From assembly GCF_002289565.1 (NCBI RefSeq), contig NZ_NTFY01000061.1, positions 1-64,000 of the forward strand: a stretch of 64,000 bases of DNA, read 5' to 3'. Position numbers and translations under genes: made by a program. Source of the DNA: Rhodopirellula sp. SM50 (GTDB lineage: Bacteria; Planctomycetota; Planctomycetia; Pirellulales; Pirellulaceae). Under the pieces are notes generated by a model, which worked only from the letters and a program-made list of their open reading frames with translations, was not told the DNA's origin and did no database searches. This document shows positions 8,180 to 16,630 of this stretch, one piece after another; positions within the stretch are counted from its first letter, which is position 1, and every line of letters starts with the position of its first letter.

Positions 8180-9028
8180 TCAGGTCGCCGGGGAAACCGG
8201 CACCGCGTCCGGCTCACCGGCGTTCCATTGGCCCAACTTGGACGTGATAAAGTCGATCACGGCTTGCTGTTGCCGGTCGCCGCGGCCTTCGATGGCGATC
8301 GGTTCTCCGAACGCGAATCGCACTTGTTTTTGTGGATCGATCGGACCGAGGTCCTTGAACCATTTACCGTTGCCCCACGCATCGGTCTGCAATGCGATCG
8401 GCACCACCGGGACCTTGGCCCGAGCCGCCAGTTTGACGCCGATCGAATTAAACGCCCCCGGATCAAAGGTGTCGCTGCGGGTGGTTTGGGGAAACACGAC
8501 GATCGAGATACCTTGGGCAAGTCGCTCGGCCCCCACCGTCATCACCCGCTTGAAGTCTTCACGAGGGTTGTCACGCGAGACAGCGATGGGATCGCGTGTC
8601 CGCAGGATGTGGCGAAACACCGGATAGTCCATCAAGCTCTGCTTGACCACGAACGTCACGTCGCGAATCGGTTGGATAATGGCGGGCAGGACGATCGTCT
8701 CCAGCATGCTCATGTGGTTGCCGACAAACACGCAGGGGGTTGTCAGGTCCTTGACGTGCCTCAGCCCCGTGATTTCGAATCGAACCCCGACCGATTCGAG
8801 CGTTTGCATGACTTCCAAGCTGGTTTCGCTCCAGCGTTGGTTTCCATACTTTCCCTGACGGGCGACGCGACTGGATCGATAGACGTTCCACGCGAACTGG
8901 CGATAGAAGCTGACGGTCGGAAAACTCCCTGCGATCCAGCGTTTCTTGCCATCGGCGGTCCGGTACTGACCATCCTGATCGGAGAGCAATGGATTGCAGT
9001 GTGGAGTCTCTATTCCTGTCATGGTCAT
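8180..9028 (-). CDS. PlsC-like 1-acyl-glycerol-phosphate acyltransferase
   Basis: Member of the PlsC/LPLAT family that acylates lysophospholipids at the membrane. The NHxSxxE-type motif appears as GNHMSMLE (catalytic His), the glycerol-phosphate-binding motif as VFPQTTRS (replacing the usual FPEGTRS), and PVVPIALQTDAWG follows. 282 aa from ATG 9028; a TTG at 9031 and ATG at 9022 are alternatives. It starts 12 nt after the RND pump stop and is probably the last gene of the marR-hlyD-RND operon, which is unusual company for a lipid enzyme. The Q in place of E in the FPEGT motif is notable. Confidence 0.82.
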   Translation of the reverse strand: MTMTGIETPHCNPLLSDQDGQYRTADGKKRWIAGSFPTVSFYRQFAWNVYRSSRVARQGKYGNQRWSETSLEVMQTLESVGVRFEITGLRHVKDLTTPCVFVGNHMSMLETIVLPAIIQPIRDVTFVVKQSLMDYPVFRHILRTRDPIAVSRDNPREDFKRVMTVGAERLAQGISIVVFPQTTRSDTFDPGAFNSIGVKLAARAKVPVVPIALQTDAWGNGKWFKDLGPIDPQKQVRFAFGEPIAIEGRGDRQQQAVIDFITSKLGQWNAGEPDAVPVSPAT

Positions 9029-9040
9029 CAACGCGGGCGG

Positions 9041-12000
9041 CTATCGATCGTCCTGTGAAGCCGGGGCCGATGAAGCGGGCTGGTGAGCCCGGTCTTGGGT
9101 CGGCAGATCACGCGCTGAATCAGCGTCATGCGTCGTCGGTTCCCCTGGCTGCACCAGTTGAACCGTTCGCCGCTGACTTGGCAACGCCGCCGTTTGCGGT
9201 GCCGTCTGCGCTGGGCTGCCAAACAACCGTCGCGCCAAACCGGCCCTGGCTTCCAACAGCAGACTGAACAGTGTCGGCACCAACACCAGCGTGAAGATGG
9301 TGGACACCAACAGCCCGCCGAGCACGACGCTGCCCAGGCCGCGGTACAGTTCGCTGCCTGCACCGGGGAACAAGACCAGAGGAAACAATCCGAGCACGGT
9401 GGTCAACGTCGTCATGAAGATCGGACGAATCCGTGTCCGTACGCTCTCCAGAATCGCCACCCGCGGCGACATGGCGTCCTCACGCATATGATTGAGCGAC
9501 TGGTGCACAATCAGAATCGGATTGTTCACCACCGTACCGACCAGGATCACGAAACCGAGCATCGTCAGGATGTCCAGTTGTTGCGTCAGTTGGCCGGTCA
9601 TCGACAAATAGACGTTCAACAGATTCAACCCCAGGATGCCCCCGACCGCCCCCAGCGGCACCGTCAAGATAATCACCAACGGATACAACCACGATTCGAA
9701 CAATGCCGCCATCAGCAGGTACGTGATTAGGATCACCAAGACGAACTGGCTGGTCAACACGCTGATCAAGCTGTCAAGATTCCAGCCCGACCATTGGCCC
9801 AGGAACGTCGCCTGCATCTTGCTCAGCTTGTCCGCGGTGCCGGCCAAGTTGACTTGATAGCCACCCCCGAGTTGACCGCTTTCGGTCAGCGGCTGCACGA
9901 TCTCGCGTCTGATTTGTGCCATCGCATCTTCCAACGCGATTTCGGGCGGGGGAGACACTTCGATGGTGATCGCACGGACGCGTTCGCGGTGATTGACCTG
10001 CTCGGGACCGCTGGCCAAGTCGACATCGGCGAGAGCCGCCAACGGAATCAATTGCCCTCCCGGCGTCGCGATCGGCAATGCTTCAATTTCTTGCGTCGTG
10101 TCGGCGTATTCCAATTCACCGATGATCGTCAGGTCAATTTTCTTTCCATCCAGGTAGTAGTCGCCGGCATAGGCACCGTCGATCAGACAGTTGGCCGAGA
10201 ACCCCAGGTCACGACTGCTGACACCCATTTGAGCCGCCTGGACCAATTTGGGCGTGATGTGGATTTCTGGGCTGGACAAATCCAGGCTCGGAATCGGCCG
10301 TGCCTGAGCGGTCGGCATGATCTGTTTGACCTTGCCGATCGTCTGTCCTCCCAACGCGACCAACTTGATCAAGTCCGGTCCGGTGATCTCGATCTCGATC
10401 GTTCGCCCGGCGGTCAACCCTTGTTCAAACAGACTCGATTGCTTGGCGACGGCAAAGGTCCCCGGCATCGAAGCACCGACTTGCTGCACCAGCGGAACGA
10501 GTTCACCGGCGCGCTGTCCATCGTAGGCCCGAATGCCCATGAACACCTGCCGTCCACGAGCGACAAAGAAAAAGTCGCCGATGGCGGGAAAGTCCAATGC
10601 GGCGGCTTCGGGACTTTCGGGATCCACATCCCAGTAGGGACGCAGTGCGGTCTCCACGGTCTTGCCGGCTGCGGTCAACTGATCCAGGTTATATCCCGGC
10701 GGCGGCAGCAGGATTCCGAACACCAGGTTGCGGTTTCCGGTCGGCAGATACTCGACCTTGGGCCAAAACGACCAACTGATTCCGAGTGCCAGCAGAACCA
10801 ACGTGGCAGCCACTCCAAGCCGGCGCAACAGGCCGCGTTGGATCCAGTCATTGAATCCGACAGTGCCCCGGACGAAGGTTTCGCCCAACGCATGGACCGG
10901 CCACAAGATGAATTGTGTGATGCGATTGGTGCTTTGCCGCGAGGACTGGTCCGACGGTTCGTCGCGATCAGGTTGGGATTGAAACAGCCGCGAGGCCGCA
11001 GTCGGAATCACCGACATCGAGATCAGCAACGACAACGCGACCGCGGCGCTGATCGCCAGTGCGATGTCGCGGAACAGTTGCCCGGCTTCTTCCTGGACAA
11101 ACACGATCGGCAAGAACACGGCAACCGTCGTGATCGTTGAGGCGGCGATCGCGCCCCAAACCTCTTGGGTTCCCCGCACGGCAGCGGTGACCGCGGAATC
11201 GCCCGATTTGAAATGGCGGTAGACGTTCTCCAGCACGACCACGGCGTTGTCGACCAGCATGCCCACCGCAAACGCCAACCCGGCCAAGCTGATCACGTTC
11301 AATGATCGGCCCAGCACCCCCAGCACCAGGAACGATGCGATAATACTGGTCGGGATCGCCAACGCCACCACCAGCGCACCGCGGGCGAACCAAAACCCGG
11401 CGATCAGAATGATCGCGAGACAGATCAAAAAGAACAAAGGCGACAGATAGGCCGCCGCCAACGAGCTTGCGATGATCAACGGGATCGTCACGATCGTCCG
11501 CACGCCCAGGTGCAAAAACAACATCAACACGATCATCGTCAACGCACCGCCGATGAAGATGTTCTGTTGCACCAACTCGATCGACGAGTAGATGTACTCG
11601 GTTTCGTCGTAGACCTGAGTGAGTTGCAACCCCCGCGGTTTCAAGATATTTTCGTCGATATCGCGATTGGCGGCGCGCAAGCCTTCCATCACGTCCAACA
11701 CGTTGGCATCGGTTTCCCGCAAACAGTTGATCGCGATGCTGGATTCACCGAATCGTCGCACCAGTCCATCGGGCTTTTTGTAACCCAATTCGACCTTGGC
11801 AACATCGCGGACGAAGACAGGTGCCCCGCCTGTGACCGACAACAACTGTTGCTCGACCTGTTCCGGGCTGCGGAATTGGCCCATCGCACGCACGACCCAC
11901 CGCCGTTTGCCCTCCCAGAAATCTCCCGCCGACGTGTCTTTGTTTTGCCCCTGCAAGACGTTCCGGACATCGGCCAACGTCAACTGCCTGGCGGCCAGCT

Positions 12001-12733
12001 TTTCGGGATCGACGATGACTTGCAATTCGTCTTCCAATCCGCCGATCACGTTGGACTGGGAAACGCCGGGAACCCGTTCAAAGCGGGCTTCGATTTCGTC
12101 TTCGGCAAACCGTCTCAGCTTGGTCACGTCCAGCCCCTCTGGCGGCAACAGTTCCTTGACCTCGGGGTGCTCCTTGGCCAACAACCGTAGTCTCAGCATG
12201 ACCAGCCCCACGTTGTGGGCGTGGCGTGCCGGCGCGAGTTCTTCGACCAGTTCGGGATGCCGGGCTTCAAATGCCTGGAACTGTTCGTCGGTCGGGCGAC
12301 GCGTGCTGAAGATGAACCAGGCGATCGGTCGGTCGGAGGCATTGGCCGTCGTGATCACCGGTTCGTCGGAATCCTCGGGATACTCGGGCACCTGTTGCAG
12401 TCGGCTATTGACCTTCAACAAGGCCTCTTCCATGTTGGTGCCGACCAAGAATTCGAGCGTGATCGTGCCTTTGGAATCCGCGCTCTCGGACGTCATCTTC
12501 GTGACACCCTCGACGCTCTTGAGCTGTTCCTCCTGCTCCATCGTGATTTCTTGCTCCACCTCCTGTGGGCTCGCCCCCGGCCAAGTCGTCTCGATGGTGA
12601 TCGTGGGGATCTGGACTTCCGGCGTCAATTGCATCGGCATCCGCGTCAGTGCGACGATGCCGAACAGGGAGACCAGCAATACGGCGACGCTGACTTTGAC
12701 CGGGTTTTTGACGAAGGCTTCAATCAGTGCCAT
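9041..12733 (-). CDS. RND efflux transporter, HAE/AcrB-like inner-membrane pump
   Basis: Proton-driven tripartite efflux pump subunit, 1230 aa. N-terminal helix (residues 12-30) followed by the pore domain (TIETTWPGASPQEVEQE), helices 2-6 with GMLVDNAVVVLENVYRH, and the second repeat with VVLVGTVVNNPILIVH-type helix 10. The ATG at 12733 has a GGAGG 8 nt upstream, so the first 17 codons of the longer frame are not used; it overlaps the hlyD 3' end by 14 nt. Compared with typical pumps of about 1040 aa it is long: an extra charged stretch around residues 147-205 lies in the periplasmic porter domain, and the C-terminus has a Pro/Asp/Gln-rich tail. No outer-membrane TolC gene is present in the window. 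Probably controlled by the upstream MarR regulator. Confidence 0.93.
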   Translation of the reverse strand: MALIEAFVKNPVKVSVAVLLVSLFGIVALTRMPMQLTPEVQIPTITIETTWPGASPQEVEQEITMEQEEQLKSVEGVTKMTSESADSKGTITLEFLVGTNMEEALLKVNSRLQQVPEYPEDSDEPVITTANASDRPIAWFIFSTRRPTDEQFQAFEARHPELVEELAPARHAHNVGLVMLRLRLLAKEHPEVKELLPPEGLDVTKLRRFAEDEIEARFERVPGVSQSNVIGGLEDELQVIVDPEKLAARQLTLADVRNVLQGQNKDTSAGDFWEGKRRWVVRAMGQFRSPEQVEQQLLSVTGGAPVFVRDVAKVELGYKKPDGLVRRFGESSIAINCLRETDANVLDVMEGLRAANRDIDENILKPRGLQLTQVYDETEYIYSSIELVQQNIFIGGALTMIVLMLFLHLGVRTIVTIPLIIASSLAAAYLSPLFFLICLAIILIAGFWFARGALVVALAIPTSIIASFLVLGVLGRSLNVISLAGLAFAVGMLVDNAVVVLENVYRHFKSGDSAVTAAVRGTQEVWGAIAASTITTVAVFLPIVFVQEEAGQLFRDIALAISAAVALSLLISMSVIPTAASRLFQSQPDRDEPSDQSSRQSTNRITQFILWPVHALGETFVRGTVGFNDWIQRGLLRRLGVAATLVLLALGISWSFWPKVEYLPTGNRNLVFGILLPPPGYNLDQLTAAGKTVETALRPYWDVDPESPEAAALDFPAIGDFFFVARGRQVFMGIRAYDGQRAGELVPLVQQVGASMPGTFAVAKQSSLFEQGLTAGRTIEIEITGPDLIKLVALGGQTIGKVKQIMPTAQARPIPSLDLSSPEIHITPKLVQAAQMGVSSRDLGFSANCLIDGAYAGDYYLDGKKIDLTIIGELEYADTTQEIEALPIATPGGQLIPLAALADVDLASGPEQVNHRERVRAITIEVSPPPEIALEDAMAQIRREIVQPLTESGQLGGGYQVNLAGTADKLSKMQATFLGQWSGWNLDSLISVLTSQFVLVILITYLLMAALFESWLYPLVIILTVPLGAVGGILGLNLLNVYLSMTGQLTQQLDILTMLGFVILVGTVVNNPILIVHQSLNHMREDAMSPRVAILESVRTRIRPIFMTTLTTVLGLFPLVLFPGAGSELYRGLGSVVLGGLLVSTIFTLVLVPTLFSLLLEARAGLARRLFGSPAQTAPQTAALPSQRRTVQLVQPGEPTTHDADSARDLPTQDRAHQPASSAPASQDDR

Positions 12734-14036
12734 GTTGGTTGCCTCCGTTTGATCCGACTCGAGCGGGCTGAGAAGGAGACTCAACGACGCGTGAGATCAC
12801 GACGCTTTGCCCCGGCCGCAGGCGTTCGTTCCCTTCCACGACGACCCGCTGCCCCGCTTGGAGCGGCCCTTTGGCTTGGATCAGATTCGGCATCGCGACG
12901 CCCACCTCGATCGGGACCGGCCGCACGCTGCCGCCACGTTGATCGCCATCGACGACATAAACCAGCGGCTGCGGGCCGCCCAAGACCAGCGCGTTCTTGG
13001 GAACCATGATCGCACTCTGTTTCGGGCCGATCGGCAATTCGACGCGGGCATACATCCCGGCCTTGAGCATCGGCCCGTCGTCTTTGATCGTATTGTTGAC
13101 GCGAATCTTGACGGGAAAGGTTCTGGACTTCGCGTCGGCTTGGGGAATGACGGTGGTGATCTCGCCGGTGAAGACCTCGTCGGGAAGCGCGGGCACATCG
13201 ACGCGGACGGTCGTCCCCGGTTTGATGTGTGCGGCATGCTGTTCGACGACGTAAGCGACGACTTCGACTTCGTCCAACGCGACCACCTCCATCACCGGGT
13301 CGCCACTGGTGACCCATGTGCCTTCATCGACGTGCTCGACGACCACGTAACCGTCGAACCGCGACATGACGGTGTATTTTTTGATTCGGTCCTTGATGCG
13401 ATCCACCATCGCTTGCTGAAAAGCGACCTGTGCCCGCGCCTGGGCGATCCGCTCCGGACGCGGCCCTTCGACGATCAGATCGTAGGCAGCCTCGAGCTCC
13501 TGGTAGACCTGTTCGGACTGGCTGGCCCGAGCCTTGACCTGTTCATATTCTTCCGGCGATGCGGAATTCGATGTCCGCAGTTGTTGCAAGCGAGTCAATT
13601 GCGCCCGGCCGAACTCCATGTCCGCTTTGGCTCCCAACATCTTTGCCTTGGCTTGTTCAATCTCGTTGGGTCGCGACCCGGCCTCCAATTCGGCAAGCTC
13701 TTGATTTCGCAAATCCAGTTCGGCTTCGGCGGCGGCGAGTTCCAATTCGATCGTCGCGGTCAGCAATTTGGCCAGTGGCGCGCCCTCCGCGACGCGTTCC
13801 CCTTCGTGAACGACCAGTTCGACCACGCGTCCGTCGACGGCGCTGCCCACGACGGCACGCTTGAGCGGCATCACGGTGGCAACGAACGCTTGGCCGGCGG
13901 CGACTTCCATCTGCACCACTTCGGCGACGGCCACCGGTGCGGGCGGTGGCTGTTGCGCGTGCGCGCCGTGAATGCCGACAGTCACCGCGAACAAGAAAAG
14001 TGCAATTGGAAAGACACGAGAGCGTTTCATTTTCAT
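12720..14036 (-). CDS. HlyD/AcrA-type periplasmic adaptor of the RND pump
   Basis: Membrane-fusion protein linking the RND pump to an outer-membrane channel. 438 aa from ATG 14036 (ATG 14030 also possible); residues 1-28 form a signal peptide ending near GIHGAHAQ. Lipoyl half (VGSAVDGRVVELVVHEGERV), a long alpha-helical hairpin around residues 85-190 (rich in Ala/Glu/Gln), the second lipoyl half (MSRFDGYVVVEHVDEGTWV) and beta-barrel domain follow. Located 76 nt after marR and overlapping the pump gene by 14 nt, so it is part of one operon. Confidence 0.92.
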   Translation of the reverse strand: MKMKRSRVFPIALFLFAVTVGIHGAHAQQPPPAPVAVAEVVQMEVAAGQAFVATVMPLKRAVVGSAVDGRVVELVVHEGERVAEGAPLAKLLTATIELELAAAEAELDLRNQELAELEAGSRPNEIEQAKAKMLGAKADMEFGRAQLTRLQQLRTSNSASPEEYEQVKARASQSEQVYQELEAAYDLIVEGPRPERIAQARAQVAFQQAMVDRIKDRIKKYTVMSRFDGYVVVEHVDEGTWVTSGDPVMEVVALDEVEVVAYVVEQHAAHIKPGTTVRVDVPALPDEVFTGEITTVIPQADAKSRTFPVKIRVNNTIKDDGPMLKAGMYARVELPIGPKQSAIMVPKNALVLGGPQPLVYVVDGDQRGGSVRPVPIEVGVAMPNLIQAKGPLQAGQRVVVEGNERLRPGQSVVISRVVESPSQPARVGSNGGNQHGTD

Positions 14037-14112
14037 CAGCTCGGACAATTCGGATGCGTCATGGCACATGGAAACATGCCGACGCCATGGGTGAGGGGGA
14101 ACTCGTAGCCAG

Positions 14113-14571
14113 CTATCGGTCGGACAACTCCGTCGGCGGTGTCAGCAATAGGTTTTGGTGGACCCGGCCGAGTAGTTTCTTGAGCGTGGCTTGCTGTCGA
14201 TCGGTCAATCCATCGGTGGCCCGCGCGCGAATGCCTTTTGCACACTCGACGATCTTGGCCCAAACCGGTTTCGCTTTCGCCGTCACGCCGATCAACTTGC
14301 GGCGACGATCGGTCGGGCAGGGGCGCCGCCTGATCAATCCGTCGCGTTCCATCCGATCGAGAATGCGTACCAACGTCGGCGGCTCGATCATCATCTTGCC
14401 GGCCAACTCGGCCTGCGAAAGCTCGCCTTCCAATGCCAGCCAACCGAGCACTTGCGACTGGCGGAACGTGATTCCGTAGGGCACCAAGGCGTCATTGAAC
14501 GCGCGGTGGTAACGCTGCGTCGTCACGGTCAGCCAGTAACCGATGCTCTCGTCAAAATCATAGTCCAACAC
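14113..14571 (-). CDS. MarR family transcriptional regulator
   Basis: Winged-helix dimeric repressor, 152 aa from the GTG at 14571, which has a GGAG 8 nt upstream. The longer frame to 14643 would run through the palindromic SlyA-like site at 14600-14620 and is less likely. The wHTH is FRQSQVLGWLALEGELSQAELAGKM followed by the wing segment MERDGLIRRRPCPTDRRRK, with the conserved DxRxxx loop as TDRRRK. Head of the efflux operon; expected to repress itself and the pump until a ligand binds. The ligand cannot be told from sequence. Confidence 0.9.
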   Translation of the reverse strand: MLDYDFDESIGYWLTVTTQRYHRAFNDALVPYGITFRQSQVLGWLALEGELSQAELAGKMMIEPPTLVRILDRMERDGLIRRRPCPTDRRRKLIGVTAKAKPVWAKIVECAKGIRARATDGLTDRQQATLKKLLGRVHQNLLLTPPTELSDR

Positions 14572-14599
14572 GGGCCGAACTCCGGAGCCGAGACAATTC

Positions 14600-14620
14600 G
14601 TTAGCCTGCTAACTATTAGC
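14600..14620. promoter_or_regulatory. SlyA/MarR-like operator palindromes
   Basis: TTAGCCTGCTAA at 14601-14612 (TTAGCAGGCTAA on the other strand) differs by one base from the SlyA consensus TTAGCAAGCTAA, and extends to the perfect 6-2-6 palindrome GTTAGC-CT-GCTAAC at 14600-14613. A second palindrome, GCTAA-CTA-TTAGC, overlaps it at 14608-14620. The site is about 30-50 nt upstream of the proposed marR start, in promoter position, so autoregulation is likely. Binding is inferred. Confidence 0.65.
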
Positions 14621-14778
14621 GTTGCGGCACAATGGCTTGTCAAGTCATCGCGTCCCGCTTTGGAGGGATTCCAGTCGGTCCGTGGGAGCGTCTTGGAACG
14701 AGTGCCGTCATCTGATTTGCCACGGTAGGCTACAATCCGGCCCCGAACGACACCCCACCGTCATCCAGGAGTACGACC

Positions 14779-15858
14779 ATGAGCGAGCGTTTAAAAGTTG
14801 TTGGAATCAATTTTGATCATTTTCACATGGGTGACCTGTTGCGAATGGCGCACGAGCATCCGGGGGTGGAACTGGTGGGGATCTGCGATGAACATCCCGA
14901 ACGCATGCGGGATGCGATGAAGACCTTTCAGATACCGCAGGACCGGGTGCATACCGATCCGCAAACGTTGTTTGATTCGACGCCGGCTGACTTGGCGATC
15001 CTGTGTCCGGCCGCTTCGAAACACGGTGATTGGGTGGAACGGATCGCGCCGTTCGGCTGCGACCTGTTGGTCGAAAAACCCTTTGCCGGATCACTGGCCG
15101 AGGCCGATCGGATGATCGCCGCATGCCAGTCGGCCGACGTCCGCCTGGCGATCAATTGGCCCTTGGCCTGGGTCGCGTCTCACCGGATGGCCAAACGCTT
15201 GATCGACGAAGGGCGAATCGGTCAGTGCATTGAGGTGCACTACTATGGGGGCAACCGCGGCCCGCTTTGGCACGTGGCCGACAAAGTCGAACGGACGGCC
15301 GAGCAGGTCCAGCAAGCCAAACCGACCAGCTGGTTTTACAAGCAGAGTCACGGCGGAGGATCGTTGCTTGATTACCTCGGTTACGGCACCACGCTGGGAA
15401 CCTGGTACATGGATGGGCGGCGACCGATCGAAGTCACCGCGATGGTCGACCGGCCCGCCGGATTGGAAGTCGACGAACACAGCGTGGTCGTCGCTCGCTA
15501 TGAAACCGGGCTCTCCAAATTCGAGACCCGCTGGGGAACCTTCACCGACCCCTGGACGCATCAGCCCCAACCCAAGTGCGGCTTTGTCCTGGTCGGCACC
15601 GAAGGGACGATTTCCAGCTACGACTATGAAACGTCGATGCGGGTGCAAACGCGCGATTGCCCCGAAGGTCGGTTGATCCAGCCAGATCGGTTGGTGCCGC
15701 CCCAGCAAAATCCGATTCAGTACATGGCGGACGTGATTGAGAACAACCGCCAAATCGACGGCCCCTTGTCCACCCGGATCAGTCGCATCGGCCAGCAGAT
15801 CGTCGACGCCGCCGTGCTCAGCGCCCGAGAACAACGCACGGTTCCCTTGGCCGAGTGA
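14779..15858 (+). CDS. Gfo/Idh/MocA family oxidoreductase
   Basis: NAD(P)-dependent sugar or polyol dehydrogenase-like enzyme, 359 aa. Rossmann fold at the N-terminus (VVGINFDHFHMGDLLRMA), the EKP motif as LVEKPFAG (lysine for catalysis), and a C-terminal alpha/beta substrate domain (SHGGGSLLDYLGYGTT). AGGAG lies 7 nt before ATG 14779. The usual N-terminal GxGxxG is degenerate (GINFDHFHMG), so cofactor binding may differ. Planctomycetes have many paralogues; the substrate is unknown. Diverges from marR with about 200 bp between. Confidence 0.88.
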   Translation: MSERLKVVGINFDHFHMGDLLRMAHEHPGVELVGICDEHPERMRDAMKTFQIPQDRVHTDPQTLFDSTPADLAILCPAASKHGDWVERIAPFGCDLLVEKPFAGSLAEADRMIAACQSADVRLAINWPLAWVASHRMAKRLIDEGRIGQCIEVHYYGGNRGPLWHVADKVERTAEQVQQAKPTSWFYKQSHGGGSLLDYLGYGTTLGTWYMDGRRPIEVTAMVDRPAGLEVDEHSVVVARYETGLSKFETRWGTFTDPWTHQPQPKCGFVLVGTEGTISSYDYETSMRVQTRDCPEGRLIQPDRLVPPQQNPIQYMADVIENNRQIDGPLSTRISRIGQQIVDAAVLSAREQRTVPLAE

Positions 15859-16208
15859 GCCGAACCTCGCCGGCTTCGCCCACGGGTGGTTTGGCCCTCG
15901 CGAGTGCCATTTCTTGTGTTGCACGAGGCGCTCCTTTCACAGGCCGCTCGCGGCGTTCCACTCACACCTTGGACACTTTGGAAGCGGAGTCGATTTGCAC
16001 GCAAAATCTTCACATCGGAGAAGTTCTCGATTTCGGCATCAGCCCACAACCCGCAACAAGAGAACGATGGCGTTTATTCCGCCAGTCTCTGAAACGGCAT
16101 GAATGACGCATTGTTTTGATCGACCAACGCGATTTAAATCGTCCTGATCGCTAATCAATCGATTGACGTGGCGGAGTCAATTTTCAAACGTGAGAAAAGA
16201 CGAAAGCA
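15859..16208. other. Intergenic region with planctomycete-type repeat sequence
   Basis: About 350 bp without a supported gene. The first 60 bases (CCTCGCCGGCTTCGCCCACG and onward to about 15918) look like a dispersed intergenic element: translated frames on both strands give repeat-like nonsense. The remainder is AT-richer and probably holds the promoter of the following gene pair. No terminator with a T-run was seen. Confidence 0.45.
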
Positions 16209-16616
16209 ATGGAATTACTCATGCCGAAACGCCGGTACGCCAACCGGCTCCCCGTGAAATCCAGTTCGCGGTCCCGAGTGGTCGCCTCACTGATTTGGCG
16301 ATTGCTGGAATCCGGTCCCCTGTCACTGGGGATCTGTTGCCTGCTGATCGCGTTTGTCTCGGTGCACGATGCAGCGTTGATCGTCACGAATCATGAAGTG
16401 ATCTATGAGATGGAACAGAACCCGATCGGGGTCTGGTTGCTCGATCTGCAAGACGGCCAGGTGTGGTTGTTTGTGACGGTCAAGTTGATCTGCACGGCGC
16501 TCGTTTGTGCCGTACTGATCACGCTGTACAAACACCAGCGGCGAATGGCGATGACCGTTGCCGCAAGCTTGGTTTGTTTTCAGCTGTCTCTGCTCTGTTA
16601 CTTGTCGGTTGCCTGA
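16209..16616 (+). CDS. Small membrane protein, DUF5658-like
   Basis: 135 aa with a basic N-terminus and three predicted transmembrane helices at about residues 34-56, 77-102 and 110-133. The middle carries EQNPIGVWLL followed by VKLICTALVC, the pattern (E-x-NP...K) seen in small DUF5658-type membrane proteins; I make this assignment tentatively. It is 14 nt upstream of the WD40 protein gene and likely cotranscribed. ATG at 16221 is an alternative start. Confidence 0.6.
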   Translation: MELLMPKRRYANRLPVKSSSRSRVVASLIWRLLESGPLSLGICCLLIAFVSVHDAALIVTNHEVIYEMEQNPIGVWLLDLQDGQVWLFVTVKLICTALVCAVLITLYKHQRRMAMTVAASLVCFQLSLLCYLSVA

Positions 16617-16630
16617 GGGTGTTGAAACCG

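Noticed and set aside
7963-8217. 84-aa minus-strand protein with WSKNG repeats
   Set aside because: The frame is produced by the 16-bp tandem array; no RBS or start context.
9794-11140. 448-aa open frame on the plus strand
   Set aside because: Lies wholly antisense to the well-supported RND pump gene; GC-rich third-position effect, no motifs.
12807-14108. 433-aa plus-strand frame
   Set aside because: Antisense to the HlyD adaptor gene; composition (Asp/Arg/His-rich) is that of a shadow frame.
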